From assembly GCA_033558025.1 (NCBI GenBank), contig JAUCEF010000018.1:4526001-4590000 (forward strand): DNA of 64,000 nucleotides, given 5' to 3'. Of this stretch, positions 32,172 to 42,439 are shown one piece after another. The stretch is from Phytophthora sp. 'mugwort'. Its lineage: Eukaryota > Oomycota > Peronosporomycetes > Peronosporales > Peronosporaceae. The notes beneath the pieces are model-generated. The model saw only the letters and a list, made by a program, of their open reading frames with translations. It searched no databases and had not been told where the DNA came from. Every line of letters starts with the position of its first letter. The stretch's first letter is position 1. A program made the position numbers and the translations under genes.

Positions 32172-33219
32172 GGGAGAGGCGACGCAGTAGGTTATAGACG
32201 GGCACCAACTAAGGCCCAACTAAGGCGAACGGGTGCAAGTGCGCGCAGCCATAGCAAACCGGTGCGGGGAGCCCGCGAAGCAGGGCCGCGCGGTATTTGC
32301 GGAGGCGGGCCCAGCGCCGAGCTCCTCAGCCGCCCATTGCACTCACCCGAACGTACAATCTCAATAGCGCGAGCGAAGCGAGCCGCAGGAGCGCCCAGCC
32401 AAGTGAAGCGCGGATGGTCCCTTTTATGGTATTTTCTGTGAGAACTGAATATGCCCTTTGCGACAGGTGGAATGTCACAACTATACTTTAGCAAAGTCAA
32501 ATGATTTGTAGGTGCTGGCAGGGTATTTTGCGATGCTGAAAACACGTCCTCCCGGAAGACGGCTGGAACTGAAGCGCCCAACAGGCCGAAACGTCGTTAC
32601 GCGACGCCATATACTTGTAACCAACCCTAAGGTGTAGAGCATGTTGCTGGAACATTAAATTTGGTACAAAAAATGAGTAGATTTTATCAAATGTAGACCG
32701 AATATAGGAGTTGCTCGTCGCAAAGCCAATGCAATCTTTGCTATTTTATGGCAGTCAACTCCGAAGGGAAGCTCTTGAGGCATACAAAGGTCAAGCTTAC
32801 ACATCAATCCCGTAGGCAATGCTGCGTTGGAAACGAGCAAGACAGTTCCTGCAGCGGGACCATATGTGAAGAAAGCCAGCAAGAACATGAAAATAACCAA
32901 TTCGCGCCAAAAAGAGTGTTTTCAGCTCTGCTAGCACCTGCAAATCATTTGTCTTGACTAAAGTATTGTGTTGACATCCACCTGTCACAATAAGGCATAA
33001 GCCATGGAATCCGCTCCTGCGACCCAGCGGTTCGCTTCGCTCGCGCTATGGAAATTGTACATTCATGTGAGTGCAATGCGAGGCTTGCTGAGGAGCTTCC
33101 GCAAATACCGCGCGGCCCTGCTCGCGGGCTCCCCACACGGGTTTGCTATGGCTACGCGCACTCGCATCCGCTCGCCTTAGTTGGTGCGAGGTTATGAACT
33201 AATTACGTCGCCCCTCCCC
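32172..33219. mobile_element. Non-autonomous element with long terminal inverted repeats
   Basis: The left arm 32172-32517 and the right arm 32932-33219 are inverted copies. Both start G(G)GGAGRGGCGACG, contain GCACCAACTAAGGCGA and a GC-rich core with GGGCCGCGCGGTATTTGCGG, and end at CAAATGATTTG(T/C)AGGTGC. The 415-base loop holds no gene. Long arms without transposase suggest a MULE-type foldback or MITE. It sits between the two minus-strand secreted-protein genes. No clear target duplication is visible. Shorter relatives of the arm occur at 34928-35100 and 56064-56235. Confidence 0.7.
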
Positions 33220-34927
33220 ATTGTGTTCTTTTTTCGCTGGTGTTTCTTGGTCGACGAGACGACTCCCCGTAGCCACGTGTTTTTCAAACTAACTGGTACA
33301 TGTATATGTTCTTCGGTACCATTCTAAGAATTCTGAAAACGGTATCAAAGAACACGCATTCTGACGGTAAGCTTGAAGACATTGGCTTTATCAACGCTCG
33401 GCTAGTTGCTGGCCAATGGCAGGTCACAAAGGTCATAGCTAAATTCTACCTTAATATGTATCTGCTCATGAAGCATAAAAGGGCAAGAGGTCAAGTATGC
33501 ACCCCGACGGCAGCTGCTGCGTTGGAAACGAGCCTGCTTTGAAAAGCTGCTTATTTATAATACAAGTACCAAAGTAACGGAAGTGGCAGCTTATGTGGAG
33601 AAAGGTAGCTAGAACGTGAAAAACCAAATTCGCCGCAAATGCAAACGAACTAAAACGCAGCGCTACGCCGGACCTACGGGATCAGCCAGATCTTCAGCTT
33701 TAACGTACGTTCCTTCCTGTAAACTATCAGCGTTAGGGCACGGCAGTAGAAAGTAACCCTTTTCGTTTTTTTGTCGATACACACCCTAATTTCTACTATT
33801 CTGACGGTAAGCTTGGGTTTGCAAGCTTAATAAGCGCCTCTATGCTAGTATTTCGCGTCACCCCACAGCAGTACTCTAAATTGGTAGTCACGATTCAAAA
33901 GCACGACCTAAAGCCGCCAGAAATGCACTCCATTCTGCTCCCCGTTGTCCCCGTAATGGGGGAACTTTAATACGAATACCGAGCCCAACTCTGGATGTCG
34001 AGATCGAGGAGGATTCATTACTGTAGAATTGCTAGCCTACACCCGACCACTACCTTAAAATGTACCTTTCAGCTGATTGCTGAGTATTTGAAGCTAACTG
34101 CCACCTCTTCGCAACACGTTTTCTCGTTTAATGTGAAGCTTGTACACTCCTTTGTTGGTGCATATGTGGCCCCAGCGCTCTGGATGGACGTAGCCTAGAA
34201 AAGTGACGAGCTATCGCTGAATTCGACTTTACTGCGACAAAAATCTAATTGACGTCTAAATATGTTTTCAGTTTTGGGAGTCCCTCTTTCCATAAAAAAC
34301 TGCTTTCGCAACAAAATAAAAATACTATCTAGCGTGTAGGCCACAGCAACAGCACTGCAGTATGGCAGTGCCCTTACATATATTATTTTCGGACGCGTCA
34401 TCGGGCCGCTATCACAGGCTACGCGAAATTGTCATTTTGTTGTAGGCCAGATAAAGTACCGTACTCAGAACCGTAAACGAAAATCGCACGCTGTGTTCAC
34501 CGGTGTGTCGTCATGACGCGCAAACATATACGATCGACCTACGCAGTATTTCGTCAAGGCACTTGTTGCTGTGCCCATCTTGGCTCGTAACATTTTTGGT
34601 TTAGACTGTAGTTTTGTATTGAAGATTTCCCTTTACCCCAGCCTTCCCGAGGACTGATGGCATCGAGATCTTTGGGCGAAGGCAGTCGCTGCTCTCCTCA
34701 GAGCACTTGGAACGATGTTTGTAACAAGCAAAGAGCAATAGAACTCAGACACACGTGCTTTCCACTCAGTGAGGCTGGGATTGAGGAGGAAAGCCAACGG
34801 CATAAAACCGCTTTTGAAAGTTAGAGCTCAGATCTCCTAACTGTCGATTCTCTGTCCAAGTCCCAGAGACCACGCTTTTCATTTAGCTTCAACTTGATTA
34901 AGTTTTACGTTCGCCTTCACCACTCAC
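33220..34927. other. Unassigned repeat-like spacer
   Basis: There is no supportable gene. A stretch at 33487-33640 is a diverged direct copy of 32770-32910 (shared GCTGCGTTGGAAACGAGC and ATGTG(A/G)AGAAAG pieces). The motif ATTCTGACGGTAAGCTTG occurs at 33357 and 33800. These suggest old, layered insertions. Confidence 0.5.
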
Positions 34928-35100
34928 ATCTCCTGCGAGGAAAAGATTCTAAGTTCGGCCCGCTACAGTGCTCGGCTCTCTGGAAAGCTCGGCGCTGGGT
35001 CCGCCTCCGCAAATACCACGCGGCCCTGCTTCGCGGGCATCCTGCGCGGGTTTGCTGTGGCTTCGCACGCTCGTATCCGCTCTCCTCCGTTGGCCGTTTT
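34928..35100 (+). repeat. Single arm of the GC-rich repeat family
   Basis: CTCCTGCGAGGAAAAGATTC then TAAGTTCGGCCCGCTACAGT and CTCGGCGCTGGGTCCGCCTC run into the core CCGCAAATACC(A/G)CGCGGCCC. It matches 56064-56235 over its length and the arms of the element at 32172-33219 in the core. Confidence 0.75.
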
Positions 35101-35283
35101 ATAATGGCACTCGTCCAACCCGTCGCGTCAATTTTCGTTTAAATTTACTAGATCTCGCACTTTTTGTACCCTATCCATTTCGAGGACCGATGTCGTCACG
35201 TTTTCGGCTTTGCTTTGCAAAGGGAGGGGAAAACTATTCAATCACGTGCATTTTTATAGTAGTGGACCATAGCTGGCAAGGCC

Positions 35284-35952
35284 TCAGTTGTATACAGCGG
35301 GACTTCCGGTAAGCAACGCCAGCGTTGTTGCTGTCACAGAGGATGGCGAAACGATCGTCTCGCACGAATGTGCAGCCTCTTCAGTCAATCTGGGCACCGG
35401 ACTGTTCAAGTATTTGACGCTGATGCCCAGGTCACTTCCGTACACAATGAAACCCGAGGAACCCGATGCGCAAAGCACGAACGTGGCGTCGCCAAGGACG
35501 ACCTTGAACAGGTCTCCACTCGAGCACGTTATTTTCTTATCGTCAACAGATGCGCTTGAGATGGTAATAGCGTCGTTGAGCGCTGGTATGATGTAGTTGA
35601 TCACCGCTAACGAGCTTGAGGACGAACACTGCGCGATCTCCGACCCGTCGGCGGCTGACGTCACGAAGTAGACGATGCCGTCCACCATCACAATCGTGTG
35701 CTTGGTGGCCCCCTCCTTGAAAGTGGCGTAGCCGTCGTAACGCACGGCGGTGTTGGCGGAGGATACAACGGGGTTGGCGAAGACGTCAAATTCGAGTTGG
35801 CCGTACATCTTCATGGACGGTCTCTTGAGCGTAAAGTGAAGTCGAAGGGGCCGCGCATCGGCCAAGGTTGTCGCTGGGGCTGCGGTGGTGACTGCAATTG
35901 CGAGCGCCACGAGCAAACCTACCGCGACGAGACGAGGAGTGGACGGCCACAT
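35284..35952 (-). CDS. Secreted protein equal to the N-terminal domain of the two-domain hydrolase
   Basis: 222 residues. The start chosen is ATG at 35952 (MWPSTPRLVAVGLLVALAIA...): a promoter motif at 36001-36016 lies between it and an upstream in-frame ATG at 36045, and the MW start plus signal peptide match its paralogues. Residues about 1-24 are the signal peptide. The rest aligns with residues 52-248 of the protein at 37947: TLADARPLRLHFTLKRPSMK, FANPVVSSANTAVRYDGYA, TIVMVDGIVYFVTSA, AQCSSSSS, a Cys pair (TCSSGDLFK...FVLCASGS) and SVTATTLALLTG. It ends with TGA exactly where the paralogue enters its linker. There is no hydrolase motif. Function unknown; I do not recognise the domain. Confidence 0.88.
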   Translation of the reverse strand: MWPSTPRLVAVGLLVALAIAVTTAAPATTLADARPLRLHFTLKRPSMKMYGQLEFDVFANPVVSSANTAVRYDGYATFKEGATKHTIVMVDGIVYFVTSAADGSEIAQCSSSSSLAVINYIIPALNDAITISSASVDDKKITCSSGDLFKVVLGDATFVLCASGSSGFIVYGSDLGISVKYLNSPVPRLTEEAAHSCETIVSPSSVTATTLALLTGSPAVYN

Positions 35953-36000
35953 GGGCGCTTGGGTGGACAACAGCTTGGAAGCCCGTTGCCTTCCACTAGA

Positions 36001-36016
36001 CAAAGTTAAAGTGAAA
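36001..36016 (-). promoter_or_regulatory. Inr-like core promoter of the N-domain gene
   Basis: The minus strand reads TTTCACTTTAACTTTG about 49 bases before ATG 35952. It fits the oomycete Inr half (TCAYTTT) and is similar to TCTCACTTTCCAATTC before the paralogue at 37947. It decides the start: the upstream ATG at 36045 would lie before the transcription start. Confidence 0.5.
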
Positions 36017-36099
36017 GCAGAGAGAAATCCATGCAAGTGCAACATCTTGGCAAGCATTCAGTGCGGTCTCCTCACGGCTAAGATGATTCAATGACTGGT

Positions 36100-37490
36100 T
36101 GCACTTGGAGTCGCTCCTCATGTGCGCGCAGCTGCCATGGCTGGACAGCAACCAGTCATGCTTTGGTGACAGAAAACTTCGAGATGGCATTGACAGAGGA
36201 TTTCAATGGCACACATCCAGGCGGGCTGTCAGCCATCGCTGTCAAAAACAAGACGGTTGCATGATTACCGTGGTACTATCAGCATGACGTTCTTTCTGAC
36301 AGACTTCAACATCTACTAGTTCGAGGCAAAAGCCACGGCCTATTAATAGCGAGCGCAGCCGAACAGCATCTTTCGGTGCATGTACTGTACTGCCTACGGT
36401 AGGCAGCCAACCGCACCGAGACGAGTGTGAGGGAGACCAGCTCGTTGACGTCAACAAATGCCATTCGCCGATAGACATTGCATCTACGATGATGGGTGCC
36501 AACGGCAGCATTTTCACGTCGGTATCCGTCGTCCTGTAAGGATCGCCCGCATTGCCAATCGATGTACTCTCTCCATCAATATCGGCTAGTCAGATGTGTT
36601 GTCCTAATGATCTACCAGTAATGGCAGCTGGCCGCTGACCACAGTACGGGGTCGGTCTGGCCGTTTGCATAACAACGCAACATACAAAGCGACAGCTTTT
36701 ACGGTGCAATCTCTTTTGTGAGTCAGGGTGGTGCTGGCACAAGTTGATGATTAGCGTTCAACTACCGTAATATCAGGATGTCACCAACCCTAATAGAAGC
36801 CGGATACTTGAGCCATCAGGGAGTGGAGCACGAAACTTGAAACATTTTCGGTGGGGAAGTGATGGTGCGGAGCAGCCTTACCATGGTTTAACAAGCACTG
36901 TGAGTTCACATTTTCATGGTCTTCACCACGTCCCTTCGACCCCGGATCGACGTGGTGAACGACAAAGCTACTAGGATACTTCAATAATACGCAAGCCGCT
37001 GGTTGAGACGTAGCAAATCCTCCGCTCCTCCGCCGTGCACTCTAAACTTCAACACCGTCCGGTTCGAACTTTTGTGCGCCTTAGTACATGTACCACCAAG
37101 TTTGGTTTTCATGCATTCATAGAACTTGTTTATTAAGAATTGGGGGTGACAGTCGTAGCTTGGCAGCAATGCTTCAACATCCCGGAATTCCAAACGAGCA
37201 TCAAGCATGTTGCCGTGGAGTCAAGTTCGGCGGGTGGCGATGTCTACGCCGCATTCTGGAGACAACACATCTTCAGTCACTCTGTCAATCTATTTGATAC
37301 CCGCGAAGCAACACCTGGCGTCGCATGAACACTCTCCAGGTTCGTCCAGGCGGATGATCAGCCCGGGCGAATCCGTAGAACGTTGATCATAGGTCAAGTA
37401 CTTGCACATCTTGCGGGCTACAATTAGAAACTCTGAGTTGCAAATTGAAAGACCCGCTGTACAGTATCCGAGATGTTGGCCCAGAAGAAC
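36100..37490 (-). pseudogene. Unrecognised degenerate coding fragments
   Basis: Minus-strand pieces look protein-like in successive frames: KMCKYLTYDQRSTDSPGLII (about 37410), MLDARLEFRDVEALLPSYDC (37208), FLINKFYECMKTKLGGTCTK, LKFRVHGGGAEDLLRLNQRL (about 37050), and KYPSSFVVHHVDPGSKGRGE (36981). They might form one decayed gene about 700 bases long (37490-36790). I do not recognise the family. 36100-36780 shows nothing supportable. Confidence 0.35.
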
Positions 37491-37870
37491 CATTCATTTG
37501 GAAAGCACTTTGTGACTGTTAAAAACAAATGCAAACGATTTGCCCGCGTGTCATTTGGCTTGTTTCTGGAGATGTCATGACTAATATCCTGCTAATGCAT
37601 GCGTAGTATGGTGTCACTGCCTGCAGCTCTATAGCACGCCATTACGCTGGTACGGTCCAAGCCCGAGCTTGCATCCAAACCGACTCGCAATTTCAACTAC
37701 TCGTTTTAAATCAAATCCCTGGTGAGAAAGCGGCACACTCACATGCCCCTCTCTATGAAAGTCACACGGCAAGTGCAAGCCTGACAAATCGTAGAGATTT
37801 ACGCTGCCTATCTCAAAGTTGTTTGACCGCTAACCACGATACCAAGTGTCAGTTCTCACCTCTTGCAAAC

Positions 37871-37886
37871 TCTCACTTTCCAATTC
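37871..37886 (+). promoter_or_regulatory. Oomycete Inr/FPR-type core promoter of the two-domain gene
   Basis: TCTCACTTTCCAATTC matches 13 of 16 positions of GCTCATTYYNCAWTTT and lies 61 bases before ATG 37947. Both the Inr half and the flanking FPR half are recognisable. Confidence 0.65.
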
Positions 37887-37946
37887 ATCTCGTGACAGCC
37901 AACCAAGCTCCAGACTTCTGCTTAAGTCTGCCACTCCGACGACATC

Positions 37947-39599
37947 ATGTGGGCCGTCAAGTCTCCGCATCGATTCTTTACCTGCGCTATACTCGTGCTG
38001 CTCGCACTTGCAGCCACCACCATGGCGACATCCGCGACCAAACACACCGCCCTGCGAGTTGAACAAGACGCGCCTGTCCAAAGACGACTGGCGGCCACAC
38101 TCGCGGACGCACCGTCACTGAGACTCTATTTCACGCTCAAGCGATCCTCCATGAACATCTACGGCCAGACCCAGTTCTACGTGTTCGCCAACCCCGTCGT
38201 GTCCTCCGACAACACTTCCGTGATGTACGACGGCTACGCCGCCTTCATGGACGGCACCACTGACTACACGTTGATGATGGTAGACGGCACTGCCTACTTC
38301 GTGACATCGACCGTGGGGGACACGAGCGGTTCGCAGAGTGCGCAGTGCCTGTCGACAAGTCTGTTGCCGCCACTCAACGACATCGTTTCGGCGCTCAACG
38401 ACGCCACTGCCATCTCGAGTGCAGCCGCTGGCAATGACACCATCACGTGTGCGAGCGGGGACCTGTTCCAGACTTCTTTCGGCGACGCGACCTTCGTGAT
38501 TTGCTCGTCGGGGTCGGATGGCTTCACCATTTATGGCAGTGATCTGGACATCAGCGTCGAGTACTTGGCCAGTCCAGTCACCATCACTGCACCAACTTTG
38601 AGTGGTGACGCTGCTCTTTCGTGTGAAAAGGTTGCCACAGCCACGTCCGTCACTGCCACGGCGCTGGTTTTGCTCACTGGTCAGCCTGCTCCCTCGTCGA
38701 GCCGCCGAAATCTCAAGGCAGAGGCTACGACAACACTTGCTGCATCATCTTGCACGTGTCAGTCGACCCCGCGTCCGTGCATCTTCTTCCACGGTCGTGG
38801 GGTTAGCACTGAGCAGACTTCTCTACAGACAAAGTCCAGCTACTTTGGAGATCTCTCGGAAAGTGCCCCTTGCTGCTCCTCGATCAAGTATGCGCAGCTG
38901 GACACGGTAAACAATCCCTGGACAGACGCTACGCTGCAGCAGAAGGTCTGCAATTTTGCTCTCTCAGTTAGCAGTACCAGTAGCTCGTCATCGAAAACGA
39001 TCGCCGATACCATCATTGTCACGCACTCGATGGGTGGTCTCATGTTGGCTGGTGCATTGGCCAACGGACGATGCAAATTTGCTTCGAGTACTACCTGGGT
39101 GAGTTTGAGTGCACCGATGACTGGCAGCATGGGTGCCGACTACCTTGAGGACGCTTGCAGTGGCAGCAACGGTTTCCTCAAGGCCGTAGCCAACCTCATC
39201 GGTCAGTGCCCTGCTAGCAAAGCTGTGGTCGGGCTCGCGTATCAGAACGAGGCGCACAGCACCTCAGCTTTGAACGCAGCGTATGTGGCGGCTCAGTCGG
39301 CATTCCGGGCAAATGTGGATGCAGCAATGTGCAGCGATAACTATTCAGGCCTGCTCTCAATTGACCAAGCTGTGTACAAACTAGGGGGGTCGATCATCCC
39401 TCATAAGTCGAAGCAGAATGACGGCATTGTCGAGTACCAGAGCTGCGCTGGAGGACTATCCACATCCAAGTTCGGCAACACCTACGGCGACACGTTCTAC
39501 TTGACCGGACTCAACCATGCCGACACCGCATTCCGTCACGGTGACGCACTGATCGTGAACTCGCAGAAGCCCGTCAAGTGGTTTGAGTGTCTGCTGTAA
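37947..39599 (+). CDS. Secreted two-domain alpha/beta-hydrolase (lipase/esterase-like)
   Basis: 550 residues, intact and intronless. ATG 37947 opens a signal peptide (residues 1-28), followed by a short pro-like stretch with QRRLAA (45-50, a possible dibasic cleavage site). Residues 52-248 are an unrecognised domain shared with the gene at 35284-35952. A Ser/Arg linker (249-262, SSSRRNLKAEA) leads to the hydrolase domain (about 267-550): Cys-rich STPRPCIFFHGRG, nucleophile elbow IIVTHSMGGLM (Ser361), Asp492 in QNDGIVEYQSC and His524 in LNHADTAF as probable triad, and a C-terminal KPVKWFECLL conserved in the paralogue at 30975. It should act outside the cell or in the secretory path as an ester hydrolase. 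The substrate is unknown; host lipid or cell-wall ester are guesses. Divergent from the two minus-strand paralogues. Confidence 0.92.
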   Translation: MWAVKSPHRFFTCAILVLLALAATTMATSATKHTALRVEQDAPVQRRLAATLADAPSLRLYFTLKRSSMNIYGQTQFYVFANPVVSSDNTSVMYDGYAAFMDGTTDYTLMMVDGTAYFVTSTVGDTSGSQSAQCLSTSLLPPLNDIVSALNDATAISSAAAGNDTITCASGDLFQTSFGDATFVICSSGSDGFTIYGSDLDISVEYLASPVTITAPTLSGDAALSCEKVATATSVTATALVLLTGQPAPSSSRRNLKAEATTTLAASSCTCQSTPRPCIFFHGRGVSTEQTSLQTKSSYFGDLSESAPCCSSIKYAQLDTVNNPWTDATLQQKVCNFALSVSSTSSSSSKTIADTIIVTHSMGGLMLAGALANGRCKFASSTTWVSLSAPMTGSMGADYLEDACSGSNGFLKAVANLIGQCPASKAVVGLAYQNEAHSTSALNAAYVAAQSAFRANVDAAMCSDNYSGLLSIDQAVYKLGGSIIPHKSKQNDGIVEYQSCAGGLSTSKFGNTYGDTFYLTGLNHADTAFRHGDALIVNSQKPVKWFECLL

Positions 39600-39975
39600 G
39601 TGAGTAAAAGCTACGCGAGTATGGGTAAATCCATAACAAAGTAAAATGTTTCATTAGGGGAGTCGAACCTAGCGAAAAACCAGCCTATTTCTTGTCCATT
39701 TTCTTACTGCTATCCTGGACGAATTTTTGCTTACATGTTAAGGTACCGTGCCAGTTTCGTGCACTCGACCAGTTTCATGCCACACGTGTTTCAGCCAATT
39801 AGAAAATAAAAAAACTAATTGGTAAACTATTGGTAGAAATTCTATCAGTTCTGCCAACCAGTAAACCCTTCAAACTGTATTCGATCAAGACACATTTCCC
39901 GTCAAATCATCCAGTCACCAATTTCCATTAAGGGCTGCAACCACCACAGCCACCACTATTCCAACCACTATCACC

Positions 39976-41420
39976 ATGGCCGCGTACACGATCGAAGACG
40001 TCAACGATGCTGTGAAGCGCGTTTTCGCTGGTGAAAATGCTCGTTCTATCAGTGCTGCTACCCATATTCCGGGACGCACCTTAGAAAGTGGGTTGCGAAG
40101 GGGAAAATGGGTATATTCCGCTCAACTGTCCGCTGCGGGGCAGCTCCCTTGATGCCGCCTTCAGCGGAAACATGCTTGGTGGAGTGGATTGTCGGGCGCC
40201 AGATGGTGGTCCACCCAGCTAGCCGCAAGGAGATCATTTACAAGGCCGGCACCATCCGTTCCATGACCACGGGCCAACATGTTGGTGGAGGTCGGTACCG
40301 TCGTTTTATGGCTCGAACCCCGTACTCACCACAAGGACGTCTCAAGCTGTGAGTAAGGCCCGCAATTCTGTGAACAAAGACGACGTGACGTTGCTGTTCA
40401 ACACACTGATCGAGATCGTAATCGAGAACAAGCTAGACGAACATCGCGCGTATTAAACATGGACGAGACGGCATTTCAAATAAACAAGGGGTCCAAGCGC
40501 ATCGTCGCTGTCCGAGGGTCAACAAATGTTTGGCACCAATAAGTCGCAGTCAATTTTCATCTTACGTTGGTAGCAGGCGGCAGTGGCTCGGGGTTCATGG
40601 TGCCGCCTGTTCGTGCTACCGGGGTCAACGGTCGAGCTTGAAAAAAAAAAACTCAACGGCTGCGCTTTGCCAGGAGCTGCTGTGACTACTTCCAGCTCCG
40701 GGTTTATGAATGGGTTTCTGTTCATCTTGTCGCTGAGCTTCTTCGTGGCGAGCGTTCCGGACCAGGTTCGTCGACCACTGCTGTTAATTCTGGACGGGTG
40801 CTCATCTCATTATTCGCTAGAAATCGTCCTCGAGGCGGGACGGCTTAACGTCCTCCTGCTTTTGCTTCCATCTAACTCTACTCACTTGCTACAGCCGCTT
40901 GATGTTGCAGTGTTTTCGTCGTTCAAATCTAGGCTATGTTGCCTGACAGAGGTTTACGAGGATTGAGACTAGCTGCAACTCTGTGGACAGAGCGGAAGCT
41001 ATCCGTATGGCATGCGCTGCGCGGCTGATATGCAAGATTGGTTATAATATCAAGGCGGGGTTTGCTGGATGCGGTCTCTTCCCACCTTTAAAGCCTCGGA
41101 TGGATGCCTGCATCGATAACTTCATCCGCACGGTACCCCGGCGACGACCAACCTAGTTTCGTGACTTCGTATTAAGGGGGGGGAAGAAGTTCTTGTGCTG
41201 CCGCCATCCAGAAAGCGTGCGCGGAAGACAGCAACAGTTTCTAGTCGTCTACTAACCCGTGAAGCGTTCGATGCGATCGCAAGACCGCCCACAAAGCCTA
41301 AGAAAACAACCAACCCCAAAAGAAGGTACCCAAGATCAAGAAGGCAAGAGCAGCTTCGGTGACTGCCGTGCTTCCACAATGTGATGTAGCCATGGAAGTT
41401 ATTGTTTAAACAAGACAAAA
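39976..41420 (+). pseudogene. Pogo/Tigger-like transposase 1
   Basis: ATG 39976 gives MAAYTIEDVNDAVKRVFAGE and then NARSISAATHIPGRTL, a psq-type helix-turn-helix. Stops and shifts follow. The DDE domain is clear: NMDETAFQINKGSKRI (first Asp, about 40458), PLLLILDGCSSHYSLEIVLE (second Asp, about 40788) and NSTHLLQPLDVAVFSSFKSR (third Asp, about 40875-40935). DDD spacing and the QPLD motif are diagnostic of pogo/jerky transposases. The tail to about 41420 is basic (RKTATVSSRLLT, KKTTNPKRR). The remnant lies 376 bases downstream of the intact hydrolase gene. No TA-flanked ends were found. Confidence 0.85.
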
Positions 41421-41708
41421 TGATGCGCTTTTGAATCACATTTCCAGTTTAAGATTGCTTTCTTATTGTTTGTTTTTCTATGAACAGTGATACGATATCC
41501 TTCTGTATTCCTGGATCCGCTGTGATGTCATGTTTTCGAGATTTCATAACCTTAATCATTATCAGAGGGGGAGCTTGACTCATGGTACTAAGCATACTGG
41601 CGGTCAATCAGTTCGCCCAGTGGCAGCCGTCGGTCGCTTTCGCAGTTATGTGACGGCCACCGAGTGATCTTACTGAAAGTCAGTACACTAGGGATGAGTT
41701 GAATTAAT

Positions 41709-41779
41709 GCTGCTTGGCGGAATCGAACCACCGACCTCTCGGTTATGAGCCGAGGACTTTACCACTAAGCTATGGCAGC
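41709..41779 (-). tRNA. trnM: tRNA-Met (CAT anticodon)
   Basis: 71 bases on the minus strand fold as a cloverleaf: acceptor GCTGCCA/AAGCAGC (five pairs, two mismatches at the base), D arm GCTT/AAGT with AGTGGTA loop, anticodon arm CTCGG-CTCATAA-CCGAG (anticodon CAT), five-base variable region, and T arm GGTGG-TTCGATT-CCGCC. Internal A and B boxes (TAGCTTAGTGG, GGTTCGATTCC) are intact. The stem lacks the three G-C pairs of initiators, so elongator Met is likelier. The acceptor mismatches leave open a tRNA pseudogene or a tRNA-derived SINE head. Confidence 0.75.
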
Positions 41780-42420
41780 GCTGACTGGCAAGTTAGATGG
41801 GACTATATATATATATATTATACACAAATTTCATAGTATTGGTTTGGACACGCAATAACACATAACTTCTTATAATCGAATTTAGATTGGTCTTACCGCA
41901 TTGTATAGGTTTCCAAGCACTCGCCATGCAAGCAAAAGAAGTTTTTGTTTTCTTACAGAAACATAGATCAAATGCGGCAGAAAACTGGTCCTTCGGTAAT
42001 ATTGGTATGCATCAGTCCAGAGCTCCTAATTGCGTTCTCAATTAGCGGACAGGGCTGTAAATCGGCTTAAAAAAGCGGAGATGGCGCTTTTTCAGATATG
42101 CCTTTAAAACTCAAAACTAATAAACTTAAAAAGTATTTACAAAACTATGAAAGGTTTGCCAAAATGACATGGTACCTTATATCGATTTTTAATATCAGCC
42201 ACCTCTCGAGATATATTAGAAATAAGCAGCTCATTTCACGCAAAGGAAACAGTAGTGAGAAATCTATCTGAGCAATTATATCACTACCGCGATTGCGGTA
42301 CTCTTAATCTTTATTGCGGATTATTGTTTCTGGTAAAAGAATATATTCCATTACGCGCGGAATAATACAAATAGTTGGTAGCGAGACTGCCCGCCAGCCT
42401 TTTATCACAGCCAAACATCC
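41780..42420. other. AT-rich spacer
   Basis: No gene supported. There is a TA microsatellite at about 41803-41822 next to the tRNA. The sequence is otherwise AT-rich and unassigned. Confidence 0.4.
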
Positions 42421-42439
42421 GTGCCAGGACCCGTAACAT

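Noticed and set aside
36045..36057. Longer start for the N-domain gene (257 residues)
   Set aside because: It would lie upstream of the promoter motif at 36001-36016 and would bury the signal peptide 35 residues inside. The ATG at 35952 matches the paralogues.
37990..38100. RxLR-type effector motif in the two-domain hydrolase
   Set aside because: QRRLAA is near the N-terminus but there is no RxLR spacing or dEER follow-up, and the protein has an enzyme domain.
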